From Planctomycetaceae bacterium (GTDB lineage: Bacteria; Planctomycetota; Planctomycetia; Pirellulales; PNKZ01), in contig JAEUIN010000309.1 of the NCBI GenBank assembly GCA_016793115.1, forward strand, positions 1 to 32,325: a stretch of 32,325 nt of DNA, read 5' to 3'. The notes under the pieces were generated by a model, which was not told where the DNA came from, ran no database searches, and was given only the letters and a program-made list of their open reading frames with translations. Position 1 is the first letter of the stretch. Each line of letters opens with the position of its first letter. A program made the translations under genes and the position numbers. This document shows positions 1 through 7,472 of this stretch, piece after piece.

Positions 1-2901
1 CCGGAGCTAGTCGAAGAAGACGTTCGCCGCATCTTGAAAACCCGACAGTTCGTCAATGTCACGACGAGCTACCAGCGCGTTCCGGAAGGCGTGGTCGTGA
101 TCTTTCAGGTCATCGAGCGGCCGACGCTGACATATGTGAAATACGTCGGGGCCTCCTTGCGCCGCTCCACGCTCGACAAGCAATCCGGCATCAAAGTCGG
201 CGATTCGATCGACCCTTACATGGTCGACGAAGCCCGTCGGAAGCTCGAGGAGTATTACCAATCGAAAGGCTTCTCGAAGGCCCGCGTCGTCACGGCCGAA
301 GGCAACAAGCCGGGCGACCGCGGCGCGGTCTTCGTGATTACCGAAGGCCCGAAGCTCAAGATTTACAATGTCGAATTCGAAGGCAACACGATCGCCGAAG
401 ACGGCCGCTTAAAGACGCAGATTTCCAGCAAGCCGCCGATTCTGTATCTGTTTAAGGGAGAGGTCGACTATGAAAAGATCGACGAAGACGTCAATAAACT
501 GACCGCCTATTACCGCTCATTGGGATACTTCAGCGCCAAAGTGGGGCGTGAAGTCGAATTCGGCGAAGATAGCCGCTGGGCCACCTTACGATTCGTGATC
601 AACGAAGGTCCTCGCTATAAGGTGCGCAACGTTTCCGTCGTCGGCGCGAAGCAATTCTCGACCTCGGAACTGGAAACCGAACTCAAGCTCAAAGGCGGCT
701 TGTTCTTCGAGCAGGGCGCGATGAACAAAGACATCTCAACTTTGCAGGACCGCTACGGCGCGATCGGCTATGTATTCTGCAACGTCACGGCCGACAACCG
801 CTTCCTTGAAGAACCGGGTGAACTCGATCTTGTCTATCAGGTGGAAGAAGGCGATCGCTACCGGGTCGGGCGCGTTCAAGTTCGCATCGAAGGGGAGGAC
901 CCGCACACGCGGATCAACACTGTCCTGAATCGCGTCGACTTGCACCCGGGCGATATCGTCGATATTCGCAAGATCCGCGATAGCGAGCGGCGTTTGAAAG
1001 CGTCCGGCTTGTTCAAGAACGATCCGGCGACGGGCGTTACGCCGAAGATTACTTTCGAGACCCCGGAAGGGGAAGAAGTGCTCGCGGCTCGCAACGGCGA
1101 CGGGTTTCGCGGACAAAGCCCGGACGACGCGCCGCCGCCTGTCGTCTACAGTTCGCCACGTTACGAAGGGAGCGACAAAGTCATCGACGTCACGGTCGAC
1201 GGCGCTATCGCACCCGGTAATTCGGCGGAGCAAGTTACGCCTCCCGCCGCCGTCGCACCTACGCAGGACACGTCATCGCACCGCGGCAATCCGTTCTGGT
1301 CGCCCGGCGGCCGCCGCACTCGCTTCAACTACGGTTATCAAAACTCCTTCGTTCCGCAGCCCGAGCACACCGAGCAAAGCTTCGCGGCATATCCGCCGAG
1401 CACCCACGATAGCGCGATTTCGAACGAAGCCGGCGGTTCCAACTCAATTTGGGATGCCGCTGCGCCTCCGACGATGGGTTTTGCGCCGCAAGAACAATTG
1501 ATCGTTCGCGGACAGAGTCCGCAACAATCGCCATCGGGCTACAACAACGTTCCGAGCGATCAATTCGGACAAGTCCAAATGGGCTCGCTCAAGCCGCAAG
1601 GCTCGACGTCGTCGTACGCCGGCACCGGCGGAGTTACGCCCGTTCAATACACGCCCCCCGTCGCGCCGTCGCCGAATTACTCGAGCGCACCGGTCTACGG
1701 CCAGCCGTCGCCCTACGCCGCGCAGCCGGGAGTGCCGTCCACGCCGCCGGTGACCGGCTACGGCAGCGGCAATGACTTATTCAATCAATCACCCGCGCCG
1801 TTCGCCAACGAACCGGCGACGCGCGATCTCACGATCATTCCTCAAGTCGCCGAAGCTCAAACCGGTCGTTTTATGCTCGGGGTCGGCGTGAACTCCAATG
1901 CCGGCGTACTCGGCTCGATCGTGCTCGACGAACAAAACGCCGACATCTTTCGGCTGCCCACGTCGTGGCGAGACTTTATCGAAGGTCGAGCCTTTCGCGG
2001 CGCCGGACAGCAAGTGCGTTTGGAGGCCGTACCCGGCAGCCAGGTCTCGCGCTACACCTTCTTGTTCCGCCAGCCCTATTTGTTCGATACGCGAGTCAGC
2101 TTCAGCACGAGCGCCTACTACTTCCAACGCTACTACCGCGACTGGTTTGAAGAACGGACAGGCGGTCGAGTCGGTTTCGGCTATCAATTCCCGTTCGTAC
2201 CCGACTTGTCGGTCAGCGCGGCGATCCGCGCAGAACACGTCAATATCGAACAGCCGACGCTGCCCACCCCGCCGCAATTAGCCGCGGCGCTTGGCGGCAC
2301 CGATCTCTTCGTCGGGGAATTCGGCATCGTGCACGACACCCGCGACAGCACGTTCATCGCCACCGAAGGTCATCGTATCGCGCTGAACTTCGATCTTGGA
2401 TTCGGCGAGTACGACTTCCCGCGAGCCAACATCGAGGCCCGCCAACACTTTTTGCTCGGCGAGCGTCCCGACGGTTCCGGTCGTCAGGTGTTGACCTTGC
2501 AGTCGCAACTCGGCTTCACCGGGTCGCAAACTCCGATCTTCGAGAATTACTTCGCGGGCGGTTTTTCGTCGATGCGCGGTTTTAATTTCCGCGGCGTCGG
2601 TCCGGTCGTGCAGAACGTGAACGTCGGCGGTCAATTTCAATGGCTCAATACCATCGAATACATGTTTTCAATCACCGCCGACGACATGATTCGGGGCGTC
2701 GCATTTTGCGACTTCGGTACGGTCGAAGAGAATATTGAACTTAACGCCGACAACTTTCGCGTGGCACCGGGCCTCGGTCTGCGAATCACCGTCCCCGCCT
2801 TGGGGCCGGCTCCGATCGCGATCGATTTCTCGGCTCCGATTCTGCACGCGCCGGGCGACAATCTGCAGAACATCGCCTTCTACTTCGGCTTAGGTCGCTA
2901 A
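1..2901 (+). CDS. bamA: Outer membrane protein assembly factor BamA (5' truncated by window)
   Basis: BamA is the barrel that inserts beta-barrel proteins into the outer membrane. The frame is open from base 1 with no convincing start; the TTG at 34 lies inside a POTRA domain, so the N-terminus is outside the window. Visible residues 1 to about 400 hold the end of one POTRA domain and four more, with typical junctions (NEGPRYKVRNVSVVGA, EEGDRYRVGRVQVRI). Residues about 403-613 are a low-complexity Pro/Gln/Ser/Tyr/Gly linker, absent from classical BamA. The C-terminal third is the 16-strand barrel, with the loop-6 motif as SSMRGFNFRG near nt 2568-2597. The last strand ends in NIAFYFGLGR, so the final residue is Arg and not the usual aromatic. 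The TAA stop lies 4 bp from the end of the convergent next gene. The family call is firm; the linker function is unknown. Confidence 0.93.
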   Translation, partial: PELVEEDVRRILKTRQFVNVTTSYQRVPEGVVVIFQVIERPTLTYVKYVGASLRRSTLDKQSGIKVGDSIDPYMVDEARRKLEEYYQSKGFSKARVVTAEGNKPGDRGAVFVITEGPKLKIYNVEFEGNTIAEDGRLKTQISSKPPILYLFKGEVDYEKIDEDVNKLTAYYRSLGYFSAKVGREVEFGEDSRWATLRFVINEGPRYKVRNVSVVGAKQFSTSELETELKLKGGLFFEQGAMNKDISTLQDRYGAIGYVFCNVTADNRFLEEPGELDLVYQVEEGDRYRVGRVQVRIEGEDPHTRINTVLNRVDLHPGDIVDIRKIRDSERRLKASGLFKNDPATGVTPKITFETPEGEEVLAARNGDGFRGQSPDDAPPPVVYSSPRYEGSDKVIDVTVDGAIAPGNSAEQVTPPAAVAPTQDTSSHRGNPFWSPGGRRTRFNYGYQNSFVPQPEHTEQSFAAYPPSTHDSAISNEAGGSNSIWDAAAPPTMGFAPQEQLIVRGQSPQQSPSGYNNVPSDQFGQVQMGSLKPQGSTSSYAGTGGVTPVQYTPPVAPSPNYSSAPVYGQPSPYAAQPGVPSTPPVTGYGSGNDLFNQSPAPFANEPATRDLTIIPQVAEAQTGRFMLGVGVNSNAGVLGSIVLDEQNADIFRLPTSWRDFIEGRAFRGAGQQVRLEAVPGSQVSRYTFLFRQPYLFDTRVSFSTSAYYFQRYYRDWFEERTGGRVGFGYQFPFVPDLSVSAAIRAEHVNIEQPTLPTPPQLAAALGGTDLFVGEFGIVHDTRDSTFIATEGHRIALNFDLGFGEYDFPRANIEARQHFLLGERPDGSGRQVLTLQSQLGFTGSQTPIFENYFAGGFSSMRGFNFRGVGPVVQNVNVGGQFQWLNTIEYMFSITADDMIRGVAFCDFGTVEENIELNADNFRVAPGLGLRITVPALGPAPIAIDFSAPILHAPGDNLQNIAFYFGLGR

Positions 2902-2905
2902 ACAC

Positions 2906-3298
2906 CTAACGTCCGCGAATGATCGCCGTATCTCGGTAGTCATCGTAGTAACTGCCGCGTGTCTGTCGCTCATTGGCGTGTCGCGCGCCGAAGTACCCGT
3001 AAGGATATGTCGGCGTCGACAATTCATATTGCCGCCACAATTGTGGCGCGGGCCCGCCATGATGAGCCGCATGTTTTGTCGGTTGATACGTTAGGCCGTT
3101 GGTCGACGAAGTTCCTATGTTATTCGGCGTTCCTGCAGGAGGGACCGGGTCGATCACCACATAGTGGCGAACCTGTGGCTGATATGGGCCGTCGCTCGTG
3201 CGAGTGAACAGCGACAGAATCGGATACTTTGCCGACGCCGGAGCTGCGGCGGCGCCGTAAACAATCATCGCCAATCCGAGTATAAAAATGCGGCGCAT
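2906..3298 (-). CDS. Small secreted Tyr/Pro-rich hypothetical protein
   Basis: This 130-residue protein opens with a clear Sec signal peptide (MRRIFILGLAMIVYGAAAAP, with ASA-K a likely cleavage site at about residue 24). The mature part is hydrophilic and rich in Pro, Tyr, His and Arg, with the phrase TPTYPYGYFGARH near residue 95 and no cysteines. I recognise no enzymatic domain. The C-terminus is 4 bp from the bamA stop, tail to tail, so there is no room for separate terminators. It sits next to a second secreted Tyr/Gly-rich protein on the same strand. An envelope or surface role is inferred only from the signal peptide and the bamA neighbourhood. No good Shine-Dalgarno is seen before the ATG at 3298. 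Confidence 0.72.
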   Translation of the reverse strand: MRRIFILGLAMIVYGAAAAPASAKYPILSLFTRTSDGPYQPQVRHYVVIDPVPPAGTPNNIGTSSTNGLTYQPTKHAAHHGGPAPQLWRQYELSTPTYPYGYFGARHANERQTRGSYYDDYRDTAIIRGR

Positions 3299-3416
3299 GG
3301 AGATTCAGCTGAGAGCGAAGCGGAAGCGGAACGCAGAAAGTCGCTCTGATGCTTATCGGCCCGCGGCACCTCAGTTCGCCATAAGCCGGCACGCCACCGC
3401 GAAAGCCTGAGGCGCA

Positions 3417-3456
3417 AATAAAAAGCGGGAGGGCCTCGGCGATGGCCCTCCCGCTT
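3417..3456 (-). terminator. Rho-independent terminator after the Gly/Tyr-rich secreted protein
   Basis: Bases 3423-3435 and 3444-3456 form a perfect 13-bp inverted repeat around an 8-base loop. Read on the minus strand, the stem is followed by a T-rich tract (TTTTTATTT, complement of about 3416-3424). It lies 44 bp past the stop of the gene at 3500-4006, a classic intrinsic terminator geometry. Confidence 0.9.
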
Positions 3457-3499
3457 CACAAGACTTCGCACGAATTCCACGGAGCGTGGCGGTTACGGC

Positions 3500-4006
3500 T
3501 TACCAGTAGAAGCCGCCTTGATAGCCCCAGCCGGCAGGGCCCGTGCCGCCCCAGCCCCCCCAACCGTAGCCGCCCCAGCCTAGATAGCGATAATCGTAGA
3601 CGCCCGACGGCGAATTCCAGACGGGGAAAGGACGACCATAGGTCGAACCCGACGACCCCCAGATCCAGCCGTTTTGATAATAGCCGTAGGGGTTCGGCGT
3701 CATGTAACGATAAGCGCCGGCCCCGGGATAGTATGACGTATAAGCCGCATAGGGCTGGTACGTGGAGTAGCCGGAATAAAGAGCAGGCGTCAGACCATAG
3801 CCGGCCCCGTATGACGGTGTCGCCCCGCAGCAGCCGCGACGGTGATGTCCGAATGCGACATAAGTTGGAGCGGCGGAATTCTCAGCTTGCACGGCCGATT
3901 CGAGCTGGGTCGAACCGTAGTTGCGAACAGCTTCTTCTGCCGAGGCGACCGAGCAGATGGTGCCCAGCGCAGCGAGAGCGAAAGCGCAAAAAAGCTTAGA
4001 CTTCAT
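3500..4006 (-). CDS. Secreted Gly/Tyr/Trp-rich hypothetical protein
   Basis: The 168-residue product starts with a signal peptide (MKSKLFCAFALAALGTICSV, cleavage near VASA-EE). Then come a short region with GHHRRGCCGATPSYGAG (a Cys-Cys pair), a Tyr-rich centre (SGYSTYQPYAAYTSYYPGAG) and a Gly/Trp tail with GWGGYGWGGWGG, ending in FYW. The composition suggests a flexible or structural envelope protein; no catalytic motif is visible. A GAGGT Shine-Dalgarno lies about 10 nt before the ATG at 4006, and a strong intrinsic terminator follows, so it is probably a monocistronic unit. I do not recognise a named family. Confidence 0.75.
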   Translation of the reverse strand: MKSKLFCAFALAALGTICSVASAEEAVRNYGSTQLESAVQAENSAAPTYVAFGHHRRGCCGATPSYGAGYGLTPALYSGYSTYQPYAAYTSYYPGAGAYRYMTPNPYGYYQNGWIWGSSGSTYGRPFPVWNSPSGVYDYRYLGWGGYGWGGWGGTGPAGWGYQGGFYW

Positions 4007-4061
4007 AGGAACGATGACCTCGACGATTTCGCAAATTGCGTAAACTAGGGGGAACCTGTCA

Positions 4062-4091
4062 ATACTAGGTCGCCCTCGTCAACACGGTCAA
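4062..4091 (-). promoter_or_regulatory. Possible sigma70-type promoter for the secreted Gly/Tyr-rich protein
   Basis: On the minus strand TTGACC (complement of 4086-4091) and TAGTAT (complement of 4062-4067) are separated by 18 bp and would give a leader of roughly 50 nt before the ATG at 4006. The -35 matches consensus at 5 of 6 bases and the -10 at 4 of 6. A second TTGACA overlaps just downstream, so the exact hexamers are uncertain. Confidence 0.35.
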
Positions 4092-4113
4092 GAAAAATGG
4101 CCTGAATTGATCG

Positions 4114-5367
4114 TCAACAATTCACGAGTCCGAATCGCTCGTCGAGTTTTCGCTGAAACTCGCGAATCTTTCCGCTGGCAACATCGGCCGGATTAACCTC
4201 AAAACCGGAAAAATCGGACTCGAGAAGCGCATAAGCTGCGGCCAAATCGCACAACCCCTCTCGTCCGCTCGTCTCGGGCTCACGCCTCGCGGCCACGGCT
4301 TGAAGCCAATCGAATTGTGCTAAAGCAAAGCTGTTTTCGAGACCGAGCGGGAAATGCCTTCGCTGCAATTGATCGGGAGCCTGCACACGGTAGACAGCAG
4401 CCAATGAACGCGGCGTAGAATCGCCGTCAAGCTGTAGCCGATCTCCGGTGATTCGTCCCTTTCGGCCATAGTAGACGGTCCCCTCCCCGGTTTTTGTCGC
4501 CGGACCATGTCCGCCCCAACTGGCATAGAGACTCCCGAGCGCACCGGATTTGAGTCGCAACTGCGCAACTACCGTATCGTCGGCGTCGCAATCCTGTTGC
4601 GCGACAATACGGCCCAGAGCGTCGCATGTCGTTCGCCGTGGTTCGAGCACGGCGGTGCGCGCCGAAACACCGCGAATTTCACCGGCGACATAACGCAGTT
4701 GATGGAGGAAGTGCACTCCCAAGTCGAGACTGATCCCGCCCGCTTCATCGCGACGATGTCGCCATGGAGTCTGTGCGACGATGCGATCAGGCGCCCACCA
4801 AACTCCCGCGTACCCGAGTAGATACATTTGCAGGTCGCCGATCAGGCCCGACTGAAACGCCCAATGGAGATGACGCGTTGACGGCGATTGGCGGAAATTC
4901 TCGAAGACGCCGAACGTCAAGCCCGCTGCCTCTGCGGCTTCGCACATGCGTCGAGCGGCGGCGACGGTCACGGCGAGCGGCTTTTGCGTCAGCAAGTGCT
5001 TCCCGTTCGCGAAGGCGCAATCGGCGACTTGATGATGCAGCGAGTGTGTGGAAAAATCGTTGACGGCGTCGATCGGCCCCGACGCGATCATCGCGCGGTA
5101 GTCAGTGTAAAGGTCGACATCGACCTCCGGCTGAAAGTCGGAGAGATATTCATCGCCGATTGCCAGCGGATCGCCCGGCAAATCACTGCACGGCGGACGT
5201 TGCGACGGCCCGCTTCCCCGGCGTACATACATCGCCGCATCGTCACGCCGGCGCGAGCAGAGAGCCGTGATTTGAAAGTCATCGACGCCGGCCGCACGCA
5301 ACAAGCGATAACCACGCAGGTGCGCGGCGAGGATTCTACCGCACCCGACGATCCCGATTCGAATCAT
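4114..5367 (-). CDS. Gfo/Idh/MocA family NAD(P)-dependent oxidoreductase
   Basis: This 417-residue cytoplasmic protein has the two-domain plan of the Gfo/Idh/MocA dehydrogenases. The N-terminal Rossmann fold opens with IRIGIVGCGRI (dinucleotide-binding glycines at residues 6-11). The family's EKP signature appears as QKP (HLLTQKPLAVTV, about residue 128), with Gln replacing Glu. The substrate-domain motif GGISLDLGVHFLHQL, near residue 210, provides the Asp/His pair usual at the active site. Substrate cannot be read from sequence; sugars, inositols and amino-sugars are typical. A GGAG Shine-Dalgarno lies just before the ATG. The start is 15 bp past the apt stop, so the two genes are probably cotranscribed, though no functional link is evident. 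Confidence 0.88.
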   Translation of the reverse strand: MIRIGIVGCGRILAAHLRGYRLLRAAGVDDFQITALCSRRRDDAAMYVRRGSGPSQRPPCSDLPGDPLAIGDEYLSDFQPEVDVDLYTDYRAMIASGPIDAVNDFSTHSLHHQVADCAFANGKHLLTQKPLAVTVAAARRMCEAAEAAGLTFGVFENFRQSPSTRHLHWAFQSGLIGDLQMYLLGYAGVWWAPDRIVAQTPWRHRRDEAGGISLDLGVHFLHQLRYVAGEIRGVSARTAVLEPRRTTCDALGRIVAQQDCDADDTVVAQLRLKSGALGSLYASWGGHGPATKTGEGTVYYGRKGRITGDRLQLDGDSTPRSLAAVYRVQAPDQLQRRHFPLGLENSFALAQFDWLQAVAARREPETSGREGLCDLAAAYALLESDFSGFEVNPADVASGKIREFQRKLDERFGLVNC

Positions 5368-5382
5368 AAGACTCCGCCGACG

Positions 5383-5895
5383 TTAATACTTCAGAAGACT
5401 GAACGATTCATGCGGCTTGAGAAATCCGGCGCCTTTCAGATCGAGCAGTTCGATCACGAACGCACATCCCGCGACGCGCGCCCCGCAGTTTTCCACCAAC
5501 TTGCAGCAGGCGGCCATAGTTCCACCGGTCGCCAGCAGGTCGTCGACGAGCAGCACGTTTTGTTCAGGAGCGAAACCGTCTGTGTGGACTTCGAGCGAAT
5601 CAGTTCCGTATTCTAACTCGTAGCGAAACGCATGAACGTCGTATGGCAACTTGCCCGGCTTGCGAAAGGGGACGAAGCCGACTCCCATTTCAATCGCCAA
5701 CGGAGCGGCAAAGATGAAGCCCCGCGCCTCGGCCGCTCCAATGACGTTGATTCCGTGTCCGCGGTAGCGATCGGCTAATCGCCCGACCGTCTCTCGAAAC
5801 GCCTTCGGGTGGGCTAAGAGCGGTGTGATGTCGCGAAACAGGATCCCGGGTTTGGGAAAGTCCGGAATGGAGCGAACATAGTCGGCGAGATTCAT
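5383..5895 (-). CDS. apt: Adenine phosphoribosyltransferase
   Basis: Apt converts adenine and PRPP to AMP and pyrophosphate in purine salvage. The product is about 170 residues, the usual family length, if translation starts at the ATG at 5895 (MNLADYVRSIPDFPKPGI, the normal Apt N-terminus). An upstream in-frame ATG at 5925 and a longer open frame to 5997 add residues not typical of the family. The PRPP-binding loop is VLLVDDLLATGGTMAAC, and the N-terminal PKPGILFRDITPLL and EARGFIFAAPLA segments are characteristic. It is first in a probable two-gene unit with the oxidoreductase downstream and is divergent from the kinase gene at 6062. Confidence 0.95.
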   Translation of the reverse strand: MNLADYVRSIPDFPKPGILFRDITPLLAHPKAFRETVGRLADRYRGHGINVIGAAEARGFIFAAPLAIEMGVGFVPFRKPGKLPYDVHAFRYELEYGTDSLEVHTDGFAPEQNVLLVDDLLATGGTMAACCKLVENCGARVAGCAFVIELLDLKGAGFLKPHESFSLLKY

Positions 5896-5954
5896 CGATA
5901 ATCCATTAATACAATATGGTTCCATGCCGGTGCATTGTGACCGAATCGCCCACT

Positions 5955-5984
5955 TCCGACTACGTCCGACACGACGTAGCCGGA
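5955..5984. promoter_or_regulatory. Inverted repeat in the apt/kinase divergent intergenic region
   Basis: Arms TCCG-A-CTACGTC (5955-5966) and GACGTAG-C-CGGA (5973-5984) are complementary except for one position, around a 6-base loop. The dyad lies midway between two divergent start codons (5895 and 6062), a position suited to a shared operator. No regulator is identified; it could also be a chance palindrome. Confidence 0.35.
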
Positions 5985-6061
5985 GGCCCCGCCCCAATTC
6001 CGTTCATTCATCGGGAATATCGTTTCTGCCCGCTTAAGTACCCGACTACAATCGGACCATC

Positions 6062-7435
6062 ATGGCCATCTCGATGGAACAATTCGGCAAGGGCGTCGTC
6101 GCGTCCGGACTCCTCACCGCCGATCAACTCAAGACGTGGTTCACCGCTCTGCCGGCGGCGGACCGCCCGCGGGATCCGGAGCAGTTTGCCGCTCAACTGA
6201 TCAAATCGGGCAAGATCACCGGCTATCAGTCAAAGGTTCTGTTGCAGGGAAAGCCTGCGGCGCTAACCTTCGGCAACTATCTGCTTGAGGCGCAACTCGG
6301 CGTCGGAGCATCCGGAGCCGTGTTTCGGGCCAAGCATAAGCAGTCCGGCCGCACGGTGGCGATCAAGGTTCTCTCCGCGACCATGGCTGCGGACCCGACG
6401 GCCGTGAAGCGTTTTCAGCGCGAAGTCGAAGCCGCCGGCCGCTTAACCCATCCCAACATCGTACGTTCGATCGACGGCGGCGAGTTGAACGGCCAACATT
6501 ACTTGGTCATGGAGTATGTCGACGGCGCCGATTTGGCGTCGATCGTAAAAACGAAAGGCCCCCTCCCTGTCGCACAAGCCCTCGATTGTCTTCGGCAAGC
6601 CGCATCGGCGTTAGCCTACGCTCACGAACAAGGCGTGATCCACCGTGACATTAAGCCCGGTAACTTGCTGCTTGAAAAATCGGGAACTGTGCGGCTGCTC
6701 GACATGGGCTTGGTGCGTTTCGAAGATTCCGGCGAAGGACTGACCGGAACGCAGCAGGTCATGGGGACGATCGACTATATGAGCCCCGAACAAGCGGCCG
6801 ACACGCGACACGCCGACGCGCGGTGCGATATTTACAGTCTCGGCTGCACGCTGTGGTTCCTCCTGACCGGCAAGAAAATCTACGACGCAAAAGGGGTCGT
6901 CGAGCGCGTGATGATGCATCGAACCGCTCCGATTCCATCACTCGCCGCGGAGCGCAAGGATCTTCCTCCGCGAGTGGAAGAAGTCTTTCGCAAGATGGTC
7001 GCAAAAAAACCCGACGACCGTCTCCAAACGATGCGGGCCGTCGAATCCGCACTGGCCGGCATTCTCAACGGGCAAGAACCTTCTTCGGATGAAGTCACCG
7101 AAGCGGAAGACGAGGCCGTGGAATTGGCCGAGGTGGAAGAACTCGGCGAACAGTCATTTAGCAACCTTTCGACCGGCGCACTCGCCACCGTCATTCCGAC
7201 AAGCGACGCCGTCGGGCAATTTGCAAACCTAGCGGTCTCCGGCGCCGTGTCACCCGTCGGCGATTTCGCGATCAATGTCGCCGGGCCGACGACGACTGCA
7301 CGTAAAACCGCGGTCGGGGTCAAGAAAACGACTTCAACAAAAGCCAAGTCGCTCGACAAGCGATTACTCTACGGCGGAATCGCCGCCGTCGTCGCTCTCG
7401 GCGGTGGGGCCGTGTTATGGTTGCTGCTGAAGTGA
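6062..7435 (+). CDS. Membrane-anchored Ser/Thr protein kinase (PknB-like)
   Basis: This 457-residue Hanks-type kinase has an N-terminal module of about 70 residues ahead of the kinase fold (MEQFGKGVVASGLLTADQLK, then KSGKITGYQSKVLLQGK). The kinase domain spans about residues 75-335: Gly-rich loop LGVGASGAVFRAKH, ATP-binding Lys about 102 in VAIKVL, catalytic HRDIKPGN near residue 195, and activation-segment GTIDYMSPEQAA. The Mg-binding DFG is DMG (LLDMGLVRF, about residue 214), a variant I associate with planctomycete kinases. An acidic linker follows, and the C-terminus is one transmembrane helix (about 434-456), so the kinase domain is probably cytoplasmic with nothing significant outside. 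The start is ATG 6062 or ATG 6074. The gene converges with the first porin, 37 bp away. Confidence 0.92.
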   Translation: MAISMEQFGKGVVASGLLTADQLKTWFTALPAADRPRDPEQFAAQLIKSGKITGYQSKVLLQGKPAALTFGNYLLEAQLGVGASGAVFRAKHKQSGRTVAIKVLSATMAADPTAVKRFQREVEAAGRLTHPNIVRSIDGGELNGQHYLVMEYVDGADLASIVKTKGPLPVAQALDCLRQAASALAYAHEQGVIHRDIKPGNLLLEKSGTVRLLDMGLVRFEDSGEGLTGTQQVMGTIDYMSPEQAADTRHADARCDIYSLGCTLWFLLTGKKIYDAKGVVERVMMHRTAPIPSLAAERKDLPPRVEEVFRKMVAKKPDDRLQTMRAVESALAGILNGQEPSSDEVTEAEDEAVELAEVEELGEQSFSNLSTGALATVIPTSDAVGQFANLAVSGAVSPVGDFAINVAGPTTTARKTAVGVKKTTSTKAKSLDKRLLYGGIAAVVALGGGAVLWLLLK

Positions 7436-7472
7436 ATGCCCGCCGCCGTGGACTAAGCAAAGTTCGGCACTG

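Noticed and set aside
3442..3999. Plus-strand 185-codon frame opposite the Gly/Tyr-rich secreted protein
   Set aside because: The Arg/Ser-rich translation is the mirror of Gly/Tyr codons. The minus-strand gene has a signal peptide, Shine-Dalgarno and terminator.
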